The notes under the pieces: generated by a model
The model's database searches: none
The model's input: the letters and a program-made list of their open reading frames with translations, nothing else
What the model was told of the DNA's origin: nothing
Shown: positions 1-5,836 of the stretch, piece after piece
Numbering within the stretch: the first letter of the stretch is position 1
Layout of the letters: each line of letters begins with the position of its first letter
From: Bryobacteraceae bacterium
GTDB taxonomy: Bacteria; Acidobacteriota; Terriglobia; Bryobacterales; Bryobacteraceae
Reading direction: 5' to 3'
NCBI GenBank assembly: GCA_025929455.1
Contig: JAICMB010000062.1
Coordinates: forward strand, 1 to 10,800
DNA length: 10,800 nt
Made by a program: the position numbers and the translations under genes

Positions 1-81
1 ACCAGGGCCGGTCGGGGCGCCATTGTGCGGCGGCGGACGAGGCCGATTGACAATCGGCCGCAGGTTGACGACCTGCCCCAC
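1..81 (-). repeat. Palindromic intergenic repeat, copy A (cut by left edge)
   Basis: Read on the minus strand, this copy starts with the anchor GTGGGGC (75-81). The first stem follows, with 6-base arms at 60-65 and 71-76. The second stem has perfect 8-base arms at 41-48 and 52-59 around a 3-base loop. The 16-base tail TCGTCCGCCGCCGCAC (25-40) comes next. The copy at 7636-7736 has the same order and an identical 16-base tail, but its second-stem arms are different. Similarity to that copy seems to continue to base 1 with small indels, so the element probably runs out of the window. It lies just downstream of fliM. No coding function is seen. Confidence 0.8.
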
Positions 82-95
82 GCCGAGCCTGCGCT

Positions 96-111
96 GCAAC
101 CGGATGGTTGC
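96..111. repeat. Short perfect hairpin downstream of fliM
   Basis: The arms GCAACC (96-101) and GGTTGC (106-111) pair perfectly around a 4-base loop, about 20 bases after the fliM stop. No T-run follows on the minus strand, so this is not a classical intrinsic terminator. It may be a further palindrome of the adjacent repeat family, or a weak 3'-end structure. Confidence 0.35.
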
Positions 112-131
112 GTTCTGACTGGGACAGCATT

Positions 132-1091
132 CTAGCCGGTCACCAGCTCATCCACCTGAAACGCCCGCTTGCGCCCCGCCGCGACGACGTGTCCGCGGTA
201 CTTCGTGCGCCCATTCACCGACATCTCCAGCTCACGGCCGGCATTAAAGTCAAACGCCAGAATATCGTCCTGGCGTAGCTCCATCAAATCCGACAAACCG
301 ATGGCCGGGCCGCGCAGCCGTACATCGAGGTGCATCGCCGCGCCCTGAACCAACCGCAGCACGCGCGCCTGTTCATCGTCTGTCGAATCCGTTTTACGCA
401 GCGCCCATTGCTGGTCGAAGCGGTGCCGCAGCATCTTGACGACAATCGACGGAATACCGATGTTCATCATGCCGCTGCGCTCGCCAATTCGCACTTCCAT
501 ACTGATCGCCACCACGGCCTCGTTCGGCGCGAGAATGCGCATCAGCTGCGGGTCCGTCTCGTAGGTCAGGATCGAGAAATCCATGTTGGTGACGTTTTCC
601 CACGCGCCCTTTAAATCGTGCAAAACAATGCGGAAAACGCCTTCGAGCACGCTCTGCTCGATTTCGGTCACCTCACGCGTGATCTGCAGCGGGTACTTGC
701 CGCTGCCCCCCAGCAGCATTTCGAGTATCGGAAACACCAGAGATGGGTTGATCTCCAGCACCGCGCTGCCGTCGGTCGGCTTCAGCGCGAGCGCCACCAG
801 GCAGGTCGGGGCGGGCAGGCACTGTATAAATTCGATATAGGACAACTGCTCGACCGAAATGAGATTGACGGCCACATACGCGCGCAGGTAAGCGGAGAGG
901 CTCGACGCCAGCGTACGCGCGAAACTCTCATGCAGCAGATGTATGGCGCGAAGCTGCTCCTTGGCAATGCGGTCGGGGCGCCGGAAATCGTAGATCTGCG
1001 CCCGCCGCAGCGCCTCGGCTTCGTCCATGCCGTCGCGGATGTTTCGGAATACGGAGTCGATTTCTTCCTGTGAGAGGACTCTTTCGGGCAT
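132..1091 (-). CDS. fliM: Flagellar motor switch protein FliM
   Basis: FliM is the middle layer of the flagellar C-ring. It binds phosphorylated CheY and sets the direction of rotation. The 319-residue length is normal for the family. The N-terminal CheY-binding motif LSQEEIDSVF is at residues 6-15, and the family segment YDFRRPDRIAKEQ is at 34-46. A GGSG motif at 128-131 lies in the middle CheC-like domain, and residues about 245-315 form the C-terminal SpoA/FliN-like domain. All the domains are present, so the protein looks functional. The ATG at 1089-1091 sits directly before the CheY motif and is the natural start; only a weak GAGAA lies upstream. No other flagellar gene is visible: the upstream neighbour is a sheath protein and the downstream side is repeat DNA. 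fliN is therefore not immediately adjacent, although fliM and fliN are usually neighbours. Confidence 0.95.
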   Translation of the reverse strand: MPERVLSQEEIDSVFRNIRDGMDEAEALRRAQIYDFRRPDRIAKEQLRAIHLLHESFARTLASSLSAYLRAYVAVNLISVEQLSYIEFIQCLPAPTCLVALALKPTDGSAVLEINPSLVFPILEMLLGGSGKYPLQITREVTEIEQSVLEGVFRIVLHDLKGAWENVTNMDFSILTYETDPQLMRILAPNEAVVAISMEVRIGERSGMMNIGIPSIVVKMLRHRFDQQWALRKTDSTDDEQARVLRLVQGAAMHLDVRLRGPAIGLSDLMELRQDDILAFDFNAGRELEMSVNGRTKYRGHVVAAGRKRAFQVDELVTG

Positions 1092-1100
1092 GCTGGTTCT

Positions 1101-1128
1101 CTATCGGGCGGCGCGGCGCGGGACTTTA
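1101..1128 (-). promoter_or_regulatory. Possible sigma-28-like promoter for fliM
   Basis: Minus-strand TAAAG (1124-1128) is followed, 16 bases after its TAAA, by CCCGATAG (1101-1108). The flagellar sigma-28 consensus in enteric bacteria is TAAA, 15 bases, GCCGATAA. This match has 6 of 8 bases in the -10 box and a spacer one base too long. Transcription would begin only a few bases before the fliM ATG. The site overlaps a GC-rich hairpin, so a chance match is quite possible. Confidence 0.25.
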
Positions 1129-1135
1129 GCGCCGC
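1113..1135. terminator. GC-rich hairpin between the sheath gene and fliM
   Basis: The arms GCGGCGC (1113-1119) and GCGCCGC (1129-1135) are perfect 7-base complements around a 9-base loop. On the minus strand this lies 33 bases after the sheath-gene stop and about 21 bases before the fliM start. There is no T-run, so it could be a weak terminator, an attenuator or an RNA-processing stem. It suggests the two genes are not simply one transcription unit. Confidence 0.35.
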
Positions 1136-1168
1136 ACGAAGAGTAGGTATCGCGTCCCGGAAGAATTC

Positions 1169-2449
1169 TCAGTCGAAAGCACCCGCTTGCTTATGAGCGC
1201 GGCTCTGCAGGGCGGCAGGCGGGTCCGCAATCGAACGAAAGCCCGCCAGCCGGGCGCGATCGGTGTTCTTAATCGATACCAGCGGCATCAGCCCCCGGTC
1301 GATGAGCGCCTCCGCCTCGCCTTCGGTCATCAACACTTCGGCGCAGGGCTGGATGACGCTCTCGCCGTCTTCGCGATACACATGCGCGGGCAGGTCCGTC
1401 AGATCCAAATCCGACCCTTCCGCCAGCAGCGCGGCGCACGCGAACGCGGCATTCCCCCACAGATATGCGCTGTGCTCGGGCGCTCCGGGCATCTCCTCGA
1501 AATCGAACGTTTCGATCGGCGAAGTGTCGCGGCCATAGGGCAGACGCAATAGGAAACGCGGTAGAGCAAGGCCGAGATAACGCGCTTCCGGAATCCGGCG
1601 CAGTTCGTTCCAGGACGCCATTCCGGCGTCATCGCCGAGCAGTTCAGCTCCAGCTCCGGCCATGAATGGAGCGCCCACGGCTGACGCCAGCAACGCCATG
1701 CGCCCGAGCAATCCGATGTCGGCGGCGCCCGGTCCAAATGTATAGTTGGCAACGATCGCGGCCCAAGGTTCGGCGCCGGGGATTTGCACGGCATCGCGAA
1801 CCAGCACACGAAACAACGCGGTCTCGCGCAGGTCGGATGCATCGCCGATATCCGCGGCGGCGGCGCGCTTGGGCAGATGCAGGAGAAAGATCTTGAAGTC
1901 GGCGGACGTCTCGACACGGCGGACCAGGAAGAACAGCGCGCGCCAGGCAGATTCGAGAGCTTGAAATTGGCGCTCGCGCAAAAGCGCCCGCAGGGCGGTA
2001 GACACTCGCGCGTCTTTGGTTGCCTGCCGGTTCAACTCTTCCGCCGTGGGGGCGTGAACGGTATGTGGAGCGACGGCGCTTTCAATAAAGGATTGCAGCG
2101 GGTCGCGTTGGCGAACGGGCTGGTCGCTGGCGGTGATCGCGTCGAGCAGGCTTCCCGAGCCGAGCAACGCCTCCACATCGGGCCGCGCGACTGGCTGCGG
2201 CGACGGGCGGAGCGGTGCTTCGGGAGCGGGCGCGGCCGCGACCGTGCCGAATAAGTCCGACGTCAACAGGCGGTCAGGATGAAAATCGTCTAGCTCGCGA
2301 AACTGCAGCGTGCCGCTGGCGTACGTAAGGCGCACGCCGAGGCGATTCATCACGGTGTCGAAATTATCGCGGTCGACCTCAACGGGCCGGCCGGTCGCAG
2401 CATGTGCGCCGAAGTCTCCTATGACCAGCATGCGGAACGGGAAAGCCAT
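1169..2449 (-). CDS. Type VI-type contractile sheath protein, TssB-like/TssC-like fusion
   Basis: The predicted product is a 426-residue sheath subunit of a type VI secretion-like contractile machine. Residues 1-67 look like the start of the small sheath subunit TssB/VipA: MLVIGDFG at 7-14 and RPVEVDRDNFD at 21-31. A proline- and alanine-rich linker follows at about 70-95. Residues about 140-415 match the large subunit TssC/VipB, with ALESAWRALFFLVRRVE at 164-180, ARYLGLALPRFLLRLPYG at 289-306, FDFEE at 315-319 and YLWGNAAFACA at 329-339. TssB and TssC are normally separate proteins of about 160-180 and 490 residues, so this is a compact single-chain version. No other tss gene is in the window. 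The ATG at 2447-2449 is chosen because the TssB-like core starts there; the frame stays open upstream only as antisense to the next gene. There is no Shine-Dalgarno sequence, but TACGAT lies 7 bases before the ATG. Confidence 0.85.
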   Translation of the reverse strand: MAFPFRMLVIGDFGAHAATGRPVEVDRDNFDTVMNRLGVRLTYASGTLQFRELDDFHPDRLLTSDLFGTVAAAPAPEAPLRPSPQPVARPDVEALLGSGSLLDAITASDQPVRQRDPLQSFIESAVAPHTVHAPTAEELNRQATKDARVSTALRALLRERQFQALESAWRALFFLVRRVETSADFKIFLLHLPKRAAAADIGDASDLRETALFRVLVRDAVQIPGAEPWAAIVANYTFGPGAADIGLLGRMALLASAVGAPFMAGAGAELLGDDAGMASWNELRRIPEARYLGLALPRFLLRLPYGRDTSPIETFDFEEMPGAPEHSAYLWGNAAFACAALLAEGSDLDLTDLPAHVYREDGESVIQPCAEVLMTEGEAEALIDRGLMPLVSIKNTDRARLAGFRSIADPPAALQSRAHKQAGAFD

Positions 2450-2456
2450 GCGATCT

Positions 2457-2462
2457 ATCGTA
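2457..2462 (-). promoter_or_regulatory. Possible -10 box for a leaderless sheath-gene transcript
   Basis: Minus-strand TACGAT ends 7 bases before the sheath-gene ATG. A -10 box at that distance would put the transcription start at or next to the start codon. No convincing -35 box or Shine-Dalgarno sequence is seen, so the call rests on position and on the TANNNT pattern alone. Confidence 0.25.
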
Positions 2463-2509
2463 CGCCCGATAAAATGTTGTTCGCAGGCACATTTTTGCAA
2501 ACCATTCGC

Positions 2510-3361
2510 ATGACCCCCGAACGGCGCGAGCGCATGCGCCGCGTCGCGCGCTACACGTGGCCCACGCTGCGCTATTGGATGGAGACCGAAGTCCACGTGT
2601 ACGCGTTTTCGATCGCGGCGAGCATGATCCTGTCGTTCTTCCCGTTCATGATTGTGATGGTTTCGATCTGCCGCTATTTTCTGCACTGGGATGCGGCGGT
2701 GGACGCCACCTATTTCGCGCTGGGCGACTACTTTCCGGGGGAGCTCGGAGCATTTATCTCGCGCAATCTCGATGTCCGCGTGCACACAAACGGCCCCTTG
2801 CAGATCTTCTCGGTGCTTCTGCTGTTCTTTACGGCCAACGGTATTTTCGAGCCGTTGGAGGTCGCGTTGAATCGTGTATTCGGCGCGAAAACCAACCGCA
2901 CCTACGTGCGCAATCAGTTGGTGAGCCTGGCGCTGATCTTCGCGTGCGGCGGGCTGGTGATGGCATCGTTGGTTTTTACCGCGATGAACGATCAGATCGT
3001 TGCGCGCTTCTTCGGCGAGGGCATCGTCTTCCGCGTCGCGGCGCGGATCGCCTTCAAAATCGCAGCCATTCCGATCACCATCCTGATTCTGTTTCTGGTG
3101 TACTGGGTGCTGCCGAACGTAAAGGTGAGGCCGCGTCGTATTCTGCCGGCCGCCATCATCGTGGGCCTGAGTCTGGAAGTGTTGAAGTACATCAACCTGC
3201 TGCTTTGGCCGTGGTTCAGCGCCAAGATGGAGCGCGAATACGGGCCCTTTCAGTACTCGGTGACGCTCATCCTCTGGGGGTTCCTGGCGTCCATGATCAT
3301 TCTCGGCGGCGCGGAATGGGCCGCACGGCGGCGGCTCCAGGACAGCCCGCCGGTACCATAG
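2510..3361 (+). CDS. YihY/BrkB-family inner-membrane protein
   Basis: This is a polytopic inner-membrane protein of the YihY/virulence factor BrkB family, whose transport or structural role is not firmly established. From this start it has 283 residues. Hydrophobic segments are at about 31-53, 97-110, 137-158, 184-203, 211-230 and 249-267, the usual six-helix pattern. The segment NGIFEPLEVALNRVFG (110-125) corresponds to the conserved family stretch after the second helix, and GPFQYSVTLILW (245-256) is also typical. The frame is open from an ATG at 2402, but that start would overlap the divergent sheath gene by 48 bases. The ATGs at 2474 and 2510 avoid this, and 2510 begins a plausible basic N-terminus (MTPERRERMRR). 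None has a clear ribosome binding site, so the start is uncertain. The GNAT gene follows after 4 bases and is probably co-transcribed. Confidence 0.88.
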   Translation: MTPERRERMRRVARYTWPTLRYWMETEVHVYAFSIAASMILSFFPFMIVMVSICRYFLHWDAAVDATYFALGDYFPGELGAFISRNLDVRVHTNGPLQIFSVLLLFFTANGIFEPLEVALNRVFGAKTNRTYVRNQLVSLALIFACGGLVMASLVFTAMNDQIVARFFGEGIVFRVAARIAFKIAAIPITILILFLVYWVLPNVKVRPRRILPAAIIVGLSLEVLKYINLLLWPWFSAKMEREYGPFQYSVTLILWGFLASMIILGGAEWAARRRLQDSPPVP

Positions 3362-3365
3362 AGCA

Positions 3366-3965
3366 ATGAGTTCTCCCGCAAACGCCATTGCTCACACGCC
3401 TTTGGCCGGCGCGCATGTGCGCCTCGAACCACTGACACTGGAGCATGTGGACGCGCTCTGCGCAGTGGGCCTCGATCCGGCGATCTGGCGCTGGTATACG
3501 CACCGCGTGAACGACGCGGCCGAAATGCGGGCTTGGGTGGAGACGGCTTTGGCGTGGCAGGCAGCGGGGACCGCGCTGCCCTACGCGACCATCGAGCGCG
3601 CGACCGGGCGCGTCATCGGCAGCACGCGGTTCATGAATATCGACGCCGCCAACCGGCGTGGGGAGATCGGCGCCACGTGGATTGCCCGGCCCTGGCAGCG
3701 CACGCCCATCAACACGGAAGCAAAATACCTGATGCTGCAGCACGCGTTCGAGACACTGGGCTGGATCCGCGTCGAACTGAAGACAGACTCGCTAAACGAA
3801 CAATCACGCAGCGCGATCCTGCGCCTCGGCGCGCTGTACGAAGGCATGTTCCGTAATCACATGATCTGTGATGACGGGCGGCTGCGGCACTCCGTCTGGT
3901 ACAGCATCATCGTGGACGAGTGGCCGGAGAAAAAGGCAGCGCTGCAGGCGAAACTCGCGCGGTAA
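3366..3965 (+). CDS. GNAT-family N-acetyltransferase (RimJ/RimL-like)
   Basis: This 199-residue protein has a GCN5-related acetyltransferase fold and should transfer an acetyl group from acetyl-CoA to an amine; the substrate cannot be read from the sequence. The N-terminal strand HVRLEPLTLEHVDAL (17-31) opens the domain, and IGSTRFMNI (84-92) is the central strand. RTPINTEAKYLMLQHAFE (112-129) is the acetyl-CoA-binding loop and helix, in the PxNTEAK form of the subfamily that includes many uncharacterised RimJ/RimL-like proteins. KTDSLNEQSRSAILRLGA (139-156) is the typical motif B segment, and GMFRNHMICDDGRLRHSVWYSI follows at 160-181. The ATG lies 4 bases after the stop of the membrane-protein gene, which suggests translational coupling. 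The protein ends in a lysine- and alanine-rich tail. Confidence 0.9.
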   Translation: MSSPANAIAHTPLAGAHVRLEPLTLEHVDALCAVGLDPAIWRWYTHRVNDAAEMRAWVETALAWQAAGTALPYATIERATGRVIGSTRFMNIDAANRRGEIGATWIARPWQRTPINTEAKYLMLQHAFETLGWIRVELKTDSLNEQSRSAILRLGALYEGMFRNHMICDDGRLRHSVWYSIIVDEWPEKKAALQAKLAR

Positions 3966-4102
3966 CTCCGGCCGGTAACGGAACATCCGCTTTCTTTTCT
4001 GATCCCCGACGCCTGCATCGGAGCCCTCCGCACCGCCAGACGGCATCGAATCTAACGTGAATATGCGTGAGCGAGCCGTGATCGTCTTTGATACGAGATA
4101 CA

Positions 4103-4128
4103 CGGAGGCGACTAGATGGCCGCCTCCG
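4103..4128. terminator. Hairpin between convergent genes, possible bidirectional terminator
   Basis: The arms CGGAGGCG (4103-4110) and CGCCTCCG (4121-4128) are perfect 8-base complements around a 10-base loop. The hairpin lies between the plus-strand GNAT gene and the minus-strand secreted-protein gene, where a shared terminator would be expected. Neither side has a clear T-run, so this is a stem candidate rather than a textbook terminator. Nothing else was recognised in 3966-4151. Confidence 0.45.
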
Positions 4129-4151
4129 CGCATCAGACTTACGAAGGCAGG

Positions 4152-4685
4152 CTACAGCGCTCCCAAAATCTGGGTCAGCAGCCCGGCTAGCTGATTCAAA
4201 AGGTTGGAAAGCGGGCCGCCGGAATTGAGGAGATTCGCGACCGCGCAAAGGAGGTTTCCAAGCAGATTGCCAGCGCCGGGTACTGCCGTGATATTCAGGA
4301 CGACTTGGTTGAGATGGATCATCAACCCCAGGAGATTGAGATCGAGTGGACCGAGTGTGAGCGTAAGGATCGTGCACGACCCCGCAACTGCCACGGGTAT
4401 GCTGATGGCTTGTGCAATCGATCCCAAAGAGGTACCACTTGCATCCAGTACAGTGCCGGCGAGGTTCGCCGTGGCAGTCAGGATTCCGTTCGACACTTGG
4501 AATCCAGTAAGGGTCAATGTTCCAGCAAGTCCTCCCACACCCGGTGCGAAGTTGTTGATCGCGGTTGTTAATGATTGTGTTATCTTGGCCGCTTTTGCTT
4601 GAGTGGCTGTGACTGCTACTGCCGCCGCAATCGCTCCCGCGGGGGCAACAGCAGCAAACATATCCCGACGCGACGGTTTATCCAT
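4152..4685 (-). CDS. Secreted protein of unknown function with twin-arginine signal
   Basis: This 177-residue exported protein has no known function. Residues 1-33 form a signal peptide: the twin-arginine motif SRRDMF (5-10), an alanine-rich hydrophobic stretch, then AKA before a likely cleavage near residue 32. The mature part is rich in Leu, Asn, Gly and Thr and poor in charge. It includes GPLDLNLLGL (112-121), VVLNITAVPGAGNLLGNLLC (128-147) and a C-terminal Leu/Asn-rich stretch. The LDLNLLGL and GAGNLLGNLLC stretches recall a group of small secreted bacterial proteins of unknown function; this is from memory and unverified. Two cysteines (104 and 147) could form a disulfide. The start is well supported by GGAGG 8 bases before the ATG, the strongest ribosome binding site in the window. 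The gene has visibly lower GC than its neighbours, which may indicate transfer. It appears monocistronic. Confidence 0.8.
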   Translation of the reverse strand: MDKPSRRDMFAAVAPAGAIAAAVAVTATQAKAAKITQSLTTAINNFAPGVGGLAGTLTLTGFQVSNGILTATANLAGTVLDASGTSLGSIAQAISIPVAVAGSCTILTLTLGPLDLNLLGLMIHLNQVVLNITAVPGAGNLLGNLLCAVANLLNSGGPLSNLLNQLAGLLTQILGAL

Positions 4686-4914
4686 CGAAAATTCCTCCAG
4701 TTAGATCGGAACACTACAGATGTGCGATGGTGAGCGATCTGGCCCGCATCGCAGGATCTTGCTGTGCTGTAGACTCACCGCGACGTCAGAATCGTAAATT
4801 GCCTAACCGTGAGAGTTAGTACCTGTGATCGGCAACGACAGGAGTCCTAAGACGACCTACTGACTTTACGGGAATAAGTCTGAATTAGAGTCGCCCAAGC
4901 GCGCGCAGATCTCA
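4686..4914. other. Lower-GC upstream region of the secreted-protein gene
   Basis: No gene was recognised here. A hand count gives roughly 52 percent GC for 4691-4910, clearly below the flanking genes. The Shine-Dalgarno core for the secreted protein is at 4694-4698 (CCTCC on the plus strand). Three small dyads are visible: TGCGATG/CATCGCA (4723-4729 and 4747-4753), CTAAC/GTTAG (4803-4807 and 4815-4819) and GACTT/AAGTC (4862-4866 and 4876-4880). The first would lie in the 5' untranslated part of the transcript. These could be operators or leader structure, but no regulator family was recognised and no confident -35/-10 pair was found. Confidence 0.4.
4694..4698 (-). promoter_or_regulatory. Strong Shine-Dalgarno sequence for the secreted protein
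   Basis: Minus-strand GGAGG ends 8 bases before the ATG at 4683-4685. It is the only near-perfect ribosome binding site in the window and fixes the start of the secreted protein. Confidence 0.8.
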
Positions 4915-4937
4915 GTGGGGCGGCCGGTCTTGCCGGC
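4915..4937 (+). repeat. Palindromic intergenic repeat, copy B1 (divergent)
   Basis: The anchor GTGGGGC (4915-4921) is followed by a palindrome with arms GCCGG (4923-4927) and CCGGC (4933-4937) around TCTTG. The layout matches the other copies: the same anchor, then a stem whose sequence differs. The 16-base tail seen in copies A and C1 is absent. Less ordered sequence continues to the next anchor at 4994. Confidence 0.6.
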
Positions 4938-4993
4938 TGCCCATGCCGGGGTTGCAGCCGAAACTTGCAGCGGCGTGTGCGGCTGGCTGTTCA

Positions 4994-5037
4994 GTGGGGC
5001 AGACGTCTACGTCTGCGCCGGACACTCCAGGTCCGGC
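4994..5037 (+). repeat. Palindromic intergenic repeat, copy B2
   Basis: The anchor GTGGGGC (4994-5000) is followed by two perfect stems. CAGACG (5000-5005) pairs with CGTCTG (5010-5015) around a 4-base loop. GCCGGAC (5017-5023) pairs with GTCCGGC (5031-5037) around a 7-base loop. The order anchor, stem 1, stem 2 is the same as at 7636 and 7806, with different stem sequences. The copy ends about 10 bases before the stop of the DnaC-like gene, on its downstream side, so it may also act as a 3'-end structure for that transcript. Confidence 0.75.
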
Positions 5038-5047
5038 TGTTCGGCAG

Positions 5048-5782
5048 TCACACCATCACTTTTTTGGTGCGTATGCGATAATCCTCGACGTTGGGCATGC
5101 GCACAACTCGGCACATCTCGAACAGGCGCGAGCGGGCGCGCATGCCGATGCGCTGTTCGAGGAGCGTATCCATGTGGCGCACCTGCCCCGCTTCGGGGTC
5201 GAGCAGATTGGTGGTAACGATCATCGGCTTCCGATGATTGCAGCGGTGCGTGATGATGGCGGTCACGGTATCTTCGACCCAGTCGATCATCCGGTGCGCG
5301 CCGAGATCGTCGAGGACAAGAATTTCGGTGTCCAGCGCGGCGCTGTACGCTTCTTTTGAAGTCGCGCCCGCGGTGTCGCTCCAACCGGCGCGGATGCGTT
5401 CGAGCAGGTCCTGGAAATCGAAGAACACGCCTTCGAAGCCGCGCGACAGGAGCCGCCGAAGGACCGCGACCGCGAGATGCGTTTTGCCCGCGCCGGGTCC
5501 GCCGAAAAACAGGAGGCCGGGCTTATCAACGGCAGGATATTCCGAGGCGTAACTGCGCGCCATCAGCATGGCCTGACTGAGGCCGCCTGCAGCAACGGGG
5601 TTATCGCGGGGCAGAATGAAATTTTCGAAGTCGGCGCGGGCGTAGTTGGGCGGGATGTTCGCTTTCGAGCCGAGGGTACGCGCACGGCCGCGCTGCACAC
5701 ATTCGCAGCGCTCGGCGGCGGAGATCCCATCCTTTTCGATGATCTTCCAGCCGCTGCCGCCGCACACCGGGCACGTTTCCAT
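5048..5782 (-). CDS. DnaC/DnaI-like AAA+ ATPase with N-terminal zinc-binding motif
   Basis: This 244-residue AAA+ ATPase resembles the DnaC/DnaI replicative helicase loaders and the related IstB group. A likely zinc-binding segment is at residues 4-28: CPVCGGSGW, then CEC, giving four cysteines at 4, 7, 26 and 28. The ATPase domain shows Walker A GGPGAGKT (94-101), Walker B ILVLDD (154-159) and a sensor-1 type IVTTN (188-192). An arginine-rich segment follows (R211, R215, R217, R219) and may hold the arginine finger. Loading DnaB-type helicase is the likely role by family, but no replication gene is nearby, and such ATPases also occur on mobile elements. No transposase or phage gene is seen, so a housekeeping loader is favoured. 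The ATG at 5780-5782 precedes the first cysteine pair. No Shine-Dalgarno sequence is seen; TAAAAT lies 6 bases upstream. Confidence 0.88.
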   Translation of the reverse strand: METCPVCGGSGWKIIEKDGISAAERCECVQRGRARTLGSKANIPPNYARADFENFILPRDNPVAAGGLSQAMLMARSYASEYPAVDKPGLLFFGGPGAGKTHLAVAVLRRLLSRGFEGVFFDFQDLLERIRAGWSDTAGATSKEAYSAALDTEILVLDDLGAHRMIDWVEDTVTAIITHRCNHRKPMIVTTNLLDPEAGQVRHMDTLLEQRIGMRARSRLFEMCRVVRMPNVEDYRIRTKKVMV

Positions 5783-5788
5783 ATCCGT

Positions 5789-5794
5789 ATTTTA
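5789..5794 (-). promoter_or_regulatory. Possible -10 box for a leaderless DnaC-like transcript
   Basis: Minus-strand TAAAAT ends 6 bases before the ATG of the DnaC-like gene, in a GC-rich 54-base divergent gap. This close match to a -10 box would place the transcription start at about the start codon. No Shine-Dalgarno sequence is present, and no clear -35 box was found. Confidence 0.35.
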
Positions 5795-5824
5795 AGCGTG
5801 CCGCGCCCGGCGTGCGCGCGCTGT

Positions 5825-5830
5825 TAGCCT
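5825..5830 (+). promoter_or_regulatory. Possible -10 box before the MutS-like gene
   Basis: TAGCCT ends 6 bases before the GTG start of the MutS-like gene, the same placement as TAAAAT on the opposite strand. The intervening GAAG could instead be a weak Shine-Dalgarno sequence, in which case the hexamer means nothing. Confidence 0.2.
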
Positions 5831-5836
5831 GAAGCT

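Noticed and set aside
2450..3388. Long minus-strand open frame extending the sheath gene upstream by 313 codons
   Set aside because: It is antisense to the YihY-family gene, its translation is rich in His, Arg and Gln with no family resemblance, and sheath homology begins only at the ATG at 2449. GC-rich codon bias keeps the frame open.
4915..5359. Two plus-strand open frames across 4915-5359
   Set aside because: They begin in repeat DNA and continue antisense to the DnaC-like gene. The Cys- and Gly-rich start is the repeat translated, not a protein domain.
5048..5782. DnaC-like ATPase considered as the IstB helper of an IS21-type element
   Set aside because: No IstA transposase, terminal inverted repeats or target duplication is visible on either side, and the N-terminal four-cysteine motif is not an IstB feature.
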